Below, piece by piece: positions 56,825 to 64,000 of a stretch of 64,000 nt of DNA; positions within the stretch are counted from its first letter, which is position 1, and each line of letters opens with the position of its first letter. The stretch is from assembly GCA_964036155.1 (NCBI GenBank), contig OZ038422.1, forward strand, positions 27,985,201-28,049,200, written 5' to 3'. A program made the position numbers and the translations under genes. The notes under the pieces are model-generated. The model saw only the letters and a list, made by a program, of their open reading frames with translations, had not been told where the DNA came from and did no database searches. This DNA is from Diploscapter coronatus. Its lineage: Eukaryota; Nematoda; Chromadorea; Rhabditida; Rhabditidae.

Positions 56825-58264
56825 TCAGAACCCCAGCTCCGTCGTGATGACGAGTTTCTGTTTTTCCAGAATCAGTCGACTTTTCGCAGTGTCTGGATCC
56901 AGAGGCAGGGGCACGGAGAAGTGGTAGAGGCTTCGTTGATTGTCCAGCAGAAGTCGGACGTCGAATTTCGAAATGTCAAGCCGGAGTCTAAAATTTTTGA
57001 AATACCGTAAGTTTGATTTAAAATGTTGGAAGAATAGCTACAGTAATCATATATCAAATTTAACAAAGTGTCGTAATTTTGAAAATCATATCGGGGAAAA
57101 TTCTAATGCGATTTTGGACCAATTTTTAAAATGCTATATTTTGAAACAAATTTCAAAGCTTTACAGTAATCCAAAAATAGCATACCGCTTTTCATCTTCA
57201 ACTGGTGGTTCGATATTGGTCAAATCCATCGAAATCTCCAGTCTTTGTCCATCGAAAAGTCGCATTTTCAACCCTGGCAAAGGGTCCAATCTATTCCAGG
57301 GCGCTTCAGGTGCGACCTGAAGTAAATGTCAATTTTCGAAACTCCGAGATTTTTTCCCTACATCTTCCAGAACTTCCTGGATTTTCAGATTTTGAGTTGA
57401 CTCTTCGATTTCTTGGATCGCGTGATTTTTCGGCTTCTTTTTCACCCGCATGTTCTCGATTTCGCCCATTTTTCGACGGTTTTGGAGTCGGATGGCTTTA
57501 TTCGGGTTTAGCTCAATTTGATGCTGAAAATTATTTTTTTTATTTTAAAAATTTAAAAAAAAAAAATATTAAGAAAAAACGCACCTTTTCCTGAACCGCG
57601 TCGCAAAGGACCATCGCGAAAAAGTGTTGGAAGAATTTGGCGTTCGCCGGGGCGAGGCACTTCTCGTAGAATACGGAATTCACCAGAACGTCGATCTGCA
57701 AGGAGAACAAAATTGGTCCTTGAGACCCTCGTAAGATAAAAATAAGTACGACGAAAGCCCCACACCTTGATGGAATTCTCGTTGTTGTGGTCCCGGACGC
57801 AGTCGAGTTCACCGACGCTCAGAGGAATGCGGTACGTGTAGTCTCCGGTATCGATCCTTTTAGCTAGTTCGTCCTGGAAATTACTGTAAGTCTTTTTTAT
57901 TTGAATCTAGGAAGTCCAGAAATGTCTCGTTCCAATTGTTCCACAAACAAAAAGCTACACAATCTATTTTTATTTCACGCCATAGCAACATAATGAGATT
58001 TAGAAAAGGCGCCATTTTCCAACCTCATCCAAAATCTCCATAGGCGGTGGCAACTGAGAGCAATGGCACACGTTGATGAAGCATTTTCGACCGTCTTCAG
58101 GCTCTCCGAGAACGTCCTTCATTTTTACCTAAATTAGGAAAAATTTGCATATTTAAAAATTATAAATTTCTTACAGTCTTGAATTTCAGCACATATCCAG
58201 GAATCGGTGTCACGAGCCAGGTTTCTGTGTCCTCGATTTTCAAACCCGATTTGTCTGGACCCAT
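56825..58264 (-). CDS. PIH1 domain protein, PIH1D1-like R2TP subunit
   Basis: Seven exons (58175-58264, 58024-58128, 57766-57873, 57585-57695, 57362-57523, 57186-57316, 56825-56987) give 289 aa, almost the length of human PIH1D1 (290). The N-terminal PIH1 domain shows PIPGYVLKFKT, KCFINVCHCSQLPPP, YRIPLSVGELDC, DVLVNSVFYEKCL and HHFFAMVLCDAV-type strands; a basic linker (RVKKKPKNH) leads to a C-terminal CS-like beta domain ending RSLYHFSVPLPLDPDTAKS and VITTELGF. PIH1D1 is the client-binding subunit of the R2TP co-chaperone with RPAP3 and RUVBL1/2, which assembles snoRNPs, RNA polymerase II and PIKKs. Assignment to PIH1D1 over other PIH1 proteins rests on length and domain order. Divergent from the Smad-like gene. 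Confidence 0.85.
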
Positions 58265-58990
58265 TTTTCGGGAATTTTCTGAAAATCCCTTGAAAATAAG
58301 GCAGTTTTCAAATATATTTTTTAAAAATGTAGCGATTTCGTAATGGAAAACGACTACAAATCCTTAGGTTTAACAAATGGAAGATAAGAGGTGAAAGAAA
58401 GATTAACGAAAGTATTTGAAAAGGATTAGGAGAAATTCAAATTCGAGAAAAGGAAAATGAAGAAAATCTCGAGATTTCTCCACTTCCATTATCAGCAGAC
58501 ACTGGCAACTCGTAAATGTCGTGATGCCATGAGCTATCCTTTCCCACCCTATTTCACCCTACTTTCTTTCCTTCTCCTATGCCTGACATAGCTCATGTCT
58601 TCACGATATCACGACATTTACGGATTGCCCAAACACTTGCACACACCTAGACGTATTAGTTTTCGTTTTGCTCAAATCTATTTGTTCGAATTTTAACGAG
58701 ACAATTTGATTACCAATTATCAAGGATTCTCCAATCTGCATTGTTACCTAGGCAATTGATATTTGATATTATAGTGGAAAAGGAAGAGTGAGGCTCGTCA
58801 AAACGTATTGATTTCTCGCGGTCTCCCCCCACATTGCACTATTTCGCCGGTCATACCTCGTCCTTCATGCTATGTCTCTATGTTTATGTCGTCGCCTTTT
58901 ATAACTATGTGCACCCATAACATATAACAAATTCGACGATTTGTGTGTTCACAGTGCCTTTTAAATTAATTTCTAACTTTACATTTAGCA
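58265..58990. promoter_or_regulatory. Divergent promoter with large foldback element
   Basis: Intergenic region between PIH1D1-like and Smad-like start codons. A 126-bp inverted-repeat element occupies 58504-58629. No coding exon seen. Confidence 0.5.
58504..58629. mobile_element. MITE-like inverted-repeat element
   Basis: The left arm GGCAACTCGTAAATGTCGTG and right arm CACGACATTTACGGATTGCC are near-perfect reverse complements, followed inward by CATGAGCTAT and ATAGCTCATG. The centre is pyrimidine-rich. GGCAA/TTGCC ends resemble those of family 1 (9424-9559) but the inner arms differ. Confidence 0.75.
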
Positions 58991-61900
58991 ATGCCCCGCG
59001 CACGAAGGTCTGGGTACAATAATCCGCAAGCTCAGGCCCATCTGAACTACAAGAACACTGGGTCGGGCCGACCTAACCAGGGCCGAGGCAGGCCAAGGAC
59101 CAAGAGTACGCATGATTATGAGTTCACCAAAATGTTTAAATCTTCTAGATATTAATCGAGGCGCTACGACCCAAAGAGAGAGCTACGACAGACCGATTAA
59201 TGCTCAATCTAATCAATATCCACAAAATTACCCTTCATACGGTGGTGAGCAGCCCTATGCTTCTAATGCCATGGCGCAAGCAGCACCTATCGTGCCACTC
59301 AGAGTGCCGAGGGGACGACCGTCGACAAATACGACTAGGAACACGTACCACCAGCCAAGTAAGAATATATCGTTTTGGTCTTGAAGAACTGGAATCTACA
59401 GGTGTCTCCCACCAAATGATGGCCCAACAACGGCAGATGATGAGCGCGATGCAGCAACAGGCAATAATCCAACAACAACAGCAACAACAACAACACGCCG
59501 CGATGGCTCATCAGCGTCAAATGATGCACGGTCAAATGCCCGATCCAAGCCACATGCACCAGTCTCACTACATGAATCCCAGTATGGCTCCTTCGACTAG
59601 TCAGATACCTTCCAGTAGCAGATCGTACCAAGCCATACCTTCCTCCAGTAGAACGTTCCAATCAATGCCTCCGTCTAGTCAGATCCCAGGGACAAATCGA
59701 GCCAACCAACAACCAGTTTTGGCACCAGGCACCGACAATATCAATCCAAACCCAGCAATTATGATTCCAAAGGCCTCTTCAAGCAACAAGTCTGATGATC
59801 CAGACATCTTTGTCCTAGCTCCCCAAGCACCAGGTTCCGGCAGAACAAATCCTGCAGCTCACGCTCCCGTCAATCCATCAACGCACAGCACCACCCAATT
59901 GAACCAGGGAGTCATGCCGTATACAGGTCAAATTCCTGGAATGGTGGGAGGCAATCGTACGTCTCAGTCGATGCATCCATCAGAGCAAGTTCCAATCACA
60001 TGCCGAGTCAATCCAGCTATGATGCAGTCTTCCTCTCAGCAACCTCATCCGCATCCTCAAATTCCGGCAAAGCAGATTCCAAGCACGAGCAGAGAGAATC
60101 TCGCCTTCGAAAGGCTACAGAACGACACGAATGAATACGTGTATCCAGCTCCGATGACGGAAAAAGAACTTCGGGAATACTACCAACAACGTCATGAGTA
60201 CACCAAGTATCATCAGGCTCAGAAGAACAGTCTAGAGCAAGAGCGAGATTCTCGAAGATACGTCAGAAACACTGCCGCTCCACACTACAGCGTCAATTCG
60301 AACTCCCAGACGAGTGCTCGTGCCAGGACCCCCCAGGCTTTGGACTACAACCCAAATTTCACTCCGAAATATAGTCCAGCTTCCAAGAATAGTAAGAGGC
60401 AATTCAGCCGAAAAATGAAACAACTTTGAAATTTGTAGGTCTTGTCCCCCAATTGAAGGCTCCAATTGACCAACTTAAGCCGCCTGAAGCTTACCCAATC
60501 AGAATTAAGCCGAAACCAGAAGTCGACGTCGATTTCAGCGACTTGCCTGCTGGATTCTTTGGTATGTCGAATCATTCTTTTACAAAAAAAAGAATATTTG
60601 CAGAAGACATTTCTTCGAACTCCAACAATTATTCCCTATCCACGATGTCTTCGAAGATGAATGCGGCCGTTAGGCAGAAGAAATCTGCGCCGAATCCAAG
60701 AATCCGCTATTTGATGGTCGATCCAAAGAGCAAGGAGAACGATCATTGGACTAGTGATGCTCCACTCCCTCCTGAGTATTATCTGATTCCCGAAGTCATG
60801 AGTGAGCGAGCCAAGTCGAAGTTCAAAGTAATCATCGAAAGTCGACAGGTTTAGACAATTTGATTATTTCAGCCCCCTTGGATGGCAGGTCTTGAGCCAG
60901 CTTATATAAAGGCGTTGAGGCAGAAGAAATTCAAGTTCGCCAGGAAAATCAAGAGAGAGATTCTTGAAGTCATGAAGGAGCACTGCCCATATCTGCAATT
61001 TCCTTTGGACAAGTACCTGACGATCCACAAGAGAATGGACGACCACATCAATATGAGGATGGCTCAGTTGACTTTAGCGCTGCAGGTACAGAATCAATGG
61101 TCTTTAATCGTGTACTTTACATTTTAGGAGCTTGTAATCGAGGAAGAGTACGAAGTGACTGAACAGCAGATGGACAATTTCTACGAGACTTTGATCATGC
61201 ACGCCATCTTCGGACTCTATAATAGACAAAAAAGTAGGAATACCTGCAATGATAGTCCAACTTTTAGTGCTCCAAAACTATTTTTCTTTAGAGCTGATCA
61301 ACCTGAACGATGACTCTGCGCTTATGAGAATACTGACGGAGATGCCCAAGTATCTGAGAAGACGAGATCACATTTTCCGCTTCTACGCCGAGACCCATCT
61401 TCTGAGAATCAAAGACACTCAAAAGAGAATAATCTACGTCTACCAGGAAGTGCCTTCAGGTATTGCTTCAAATAGGAGATTTGTTAGATTGTATCCTTTC
61501 AGAAAAGTCCCGTCTACAACAGATGAAGCCCTACATCAAGGCTGAGAAACGCAGCACAGAAAAGCCGGTTTGGGCTCACGTCTTTTACTTTGAGTTTCAT
61601 CAGAAGGTAAACAGGACTTTTCGAGTATTTCAAAATTTTAAATTTAGCTCGGTGACACCTACGAGGCAAGAGGCAATATTCTGAACATCACAGGAAGTCA
61701 CTCCGACAATTACGGAGATCCGGAGAACGGAGTCGTCAATGTTCATCTGGGAAGAATCGTTCATGCTCACAGATCGTACAGAACGCATAGAGTCCGGAAA
61801 GATATCGGTAAATTAAAATGATTTTGAAAACCATCGAGCATTTCCTCCAGATATGGGCATCACTCTGATCTGGACTGGCTGGGCCGTGTTTTTGAGAATC

Positions 61901-63267
61901 AATCGAGCCTATCCAATCTTCCTCCAATGCCCTCTCTATGCGATTTACCAGAAGCAGAAAATGGACCACATCTTCCGAATCCAAAACGAGAAAAATAAGA
62001 AGAGTGAGGATTATTAGCTTTTCACAAATTTCGTTAAAAGAAAACTCATGTTCAGAGTTTCTGAAAATTTGGGACCGTCGACTCTTCAACTACTTCAAAG
62101 ACAAGGCTACTGGGCAGGCTTCGTACAAACAAATTTATGATTTGAAGGCAACTGAACACAGATTTCCAGAATAATGAATATTTTTAGTGGTTAGCCGTCA
62201 TGCGCATCTCATTCTTGAAAGGATTCGGCCACGAGAAGTACCCTCGGAAGACCATCGACGATGTGCCGGCCTGGGTCGAGATTCAGCTCTCTCAGCCACT
62301 GTGGGAGTTGACGATTGTAAGACTTTTCACGTTTTTTTTTTCTAGATTTATGGATTTCTCTCAGGAACTTCGCGACATGTACAACACGGATCCTCCAGAC
62401 TCTGACGATGAGGATGACAACATTGAATCCCTCTACGCCTATTACAAGGGCAAGAAGGCAACGTCGAAGAGGCAACAACTATCAGCACAAGTCCCAGACA
62501 TCCAAATCCTTGAACAAGTCCAGCAGACTGCGCAGCAGCAAAACCAAGAGATCGATCCGATCCTCAAGGAGCTCTACGACTATCTCATAGCTTCGAACGA
62601 TTCTTCTGAAGCCTCGAAAAATCAAGAAAACCAGAAGAAAACTCCGACGAAGGATGAAGCAGGACCATCAATTCAGCCTGTCCAAGAGAAGGTTTCTCCA
62701 CAACCCACACACAACCAGTCGGACACTTCAATGCAGGAAGCGCAGCAGTCAGTATCTCTTCGGACTGCCCAAGTCCAAGTTCAAACTCAAGCAGTCCCAC
62801 CAACTCAACAAGCTCAGAAGCAAGCTTTTTCACAGCCCGAAGTTCAAACCCAGCAACAATATGCCTACCAACAAGGGCATGTCCAATCTCAGCAATATCC
62901 CTATCAAACGCATTATCAAACCGGCACTCCGACTCAGAACGCCTACCAATCTCAGTACCAAAATCCGTCCTACCCTCAATACTGCGATGCGTCATCTCAG
63001 TTCCAAAATCTCGACTACAAAATGACGCAAAACTTCAACCAGAACATGGATCAATTCAAGTATAACGAAATTCATCGAGACTTGATGAGTACTCATCCAG
63101 TGCAAGGATCGAGTCAAAATCCTGATCAATACCCAAATTTCGTGCAGGACCCCCAGAACTTCATACCTAGCCAATATTTGGGTCAAGAGTATCAGAATCA
63201 ATACAATTACCAGTACCAAGACCCCAACCAACCCGGCTCTTCAAACACTTACAATCAGCAACAGTAA
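58991..63267 (+). CDS. Smad-like protein: MH2 domain, no MH1, Q-rich tails
   Basis: Fourteen exons (58991-59105, 59149-59358, 59402-60391, 60439-60561, 60604-60827, 60873-61085, 61128-61233, 61292-61459, 61503-61606, 61648-61807, 61851-62003, 62056-62147, 62188-62316, 62365-63267) give 1,191 aa. Residues 1-440 are Gln/Pro/Ser/Met-rich with a polyQ run. Residues about 450-690 form an unrecognised basic helical region. Residues about 700-892 match a Smad MH2 domain: PVWAHVFYFEFHQKLGDTYE, IGITLIW-like DMGITLIWTGWAVFL, YPIFLQCPLYA, then MRISFLKGFGHEKYPRKT and VPAWVEIQLSQPLW, equivalent to Co-Smad RMSFVKGWG...YPRQSI...PCWIEIHL. An acidic run and a Gln/Tyr-rich tail of about 300 residues follow. 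MH2 domains mediate Smad oligomerisation and TGF-beta signalling; no MH1 DNA-binding module or C-terminal SSxS is seen. Intron 12 is GC-AG. AATAAA is at 63529-63534. Confidence 0.8.
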
Positions 63268-64000
63268 ATGTGCAATATCTTTTCATATCATTCCATATCT
63301 TTGGGATATTTCTATTTCACTGTAAACTTATCATATATTTTAGTCAAGACTTGTAGTTTTTCGACATTTCTATTCACATTCCATATCGTTTTGTTGGTCT
63401 TTCCGCAGTATTATCATGCAAATCAAGGTATATTTTCTTCCGAGAGTTATATTGCATGACATCGAAAACAATTGAAGCACCTCTGAATCTGTATATTTGG
63501 TTTTAGAATTTTTTTTGTAAATTATTGAAATAAACCATTGAGTTGTTGCATAAGTTCTGTCCTTAATTTGTGAAAATTTGATTTCTTTCGCATAGATTGA
63601 GTAGCTAAATGGGATTTTTGATCATCTTACCAGCGAGTCCTGAACTTTTATTTTATATAATTTTTGACTTCACCGCTTCATAAATTACGCGTAAAAAGCG
63701 TAAAAATTGAAAGAATATTTTTGTCATCTACTTGCAAGATCTGCCCCTGTTAAGAATGACATGAATTTTCGAACAAATTCAGCGTATTCTGAAAGTTCTA
63801 CTCAAAAACCCTACAGTCATTGAGAATTCTGATTTCGAATGCGGAGATACGCAATTTTGCTCGTCAATTGAAAACTGTTACTTTTGTAAAGGGCTCCCAG
63901 AAATTCCATTTAAAAGTGTTCGGGGTGAACATTTCTGAAAGGTTGCTTCACAAAAGTTTCTCAGAATGAATAGAGCCTTTGAAATTCGAATGGTGCTAAT
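63268..64000. other. 3' UTR and flank of the Smad-like gene
   Basis: Poly(A) signal AATAAA at 63529-63534 gives a 3' UTR of about 280 nt. Beyond it no gene is evident up to the window end. Confidence 0.6.

Noticed and set aside
59335..59661. 108-codon minus-strand frame rich in Leu/His
   Set aside because: Antisense to the polyglutamine-coding part of the Smad-like gene; composition follows from CAA/CAG repeats.
1..64000. CRISPR arrays, bacterial operons or prophage
   Set aside because: No regularly spaced direct repeats, Shine-Dalgarno sites or long intronless genes; the sequence is eukaryotic throughout.

Overview
The window is nuclear DNA from a chromadorean (rhabditid-type) nematode. 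The evidence is AT-rich sequence, many 40-50 nt introns ending in TTTCAG or close variants, acceptor-like TTTCAG immediately before several start codons (typical of spliced-leader trans-splicing), and nematode-expanded families: a transthyretin-like protein, an Sre chemoreceptor, an OSM-9 TRPV channel and small secreted nematode proteins. I rebuilt each gene model by hand from splice sites, checking phase at every junction. All 14 main models stay in frame from ATG to stop.

Layout. 1-7.5 kb: gene-poor. 8.15-10.1 kb (+): fatty acid hydroxylase superfamily enzyme. 10.6-14.1 kb (+): tandem pair of unrecognised secreted proteins with the same exon structure. 14.5-20.6 kb (-): osm-9 TRPV channel gene, 25 exons, with a decayed inverted copy of one of its exons in an intron. 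23.4-26.3 kb (+): germ cell-less BTB protein. 27.1-28.6 kb (+): unrecognised secreted basic protein. 28.7-29.8 kb (-): transthyretin-like protein. 30.9-34.7 kb (+): peroxisomal acyl-CoA oxidase (ACOX3 type, ends SKL), with two tRNA-like sequences in one intron. 34.9-39.2 kb: three members of one secreted cysteine-containing family (one +, two -). 40.2-44.5 kb (-): CDC50/TMEM30 flippase subunit with a long charged N-terminal extension. 45.5-47.3 kb (+): Sre-type seven-helix receptor. 48.2-53.7 kb (-): WAPL cohesin-release factor. 54.4-55.5 kb (+): histone H2A.Z. 56.8-58.3 kb (-): PIH1D1-type R2TP subunit. 59.0-63.3 kb (+): large glutamine-rich protein with a divergent Smad MH2 domain and no recognisable MH1 domain.

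The genes form no obvious pathway or operon. Neighbouring pairs are local: tandem duplicates (10.6-14.1 and 36.0-39.2 kb), divergent promoters (wapl-1/htz-1; PIH1D1/Smad-like), and tail-to-tail ends with overlapping poly(A) signals at 36.0 kb. Introns and spacers hold several short terminal-inverted-repeat (MITE-like) elements, including a family with copies at 9.4, 21.2, 24.6 and 25.6 kb. The most unusual items are the MH2-only Smad-like protein with long glutamine-rich tails, the tRNA-Gly-like gene with an apparent 23-nt intron or extra arm inside the acyl-CoA oxidase gene, the inverted exon copy in osm-9, the extended CDC50 protein, and two lineage-specific secreted families.
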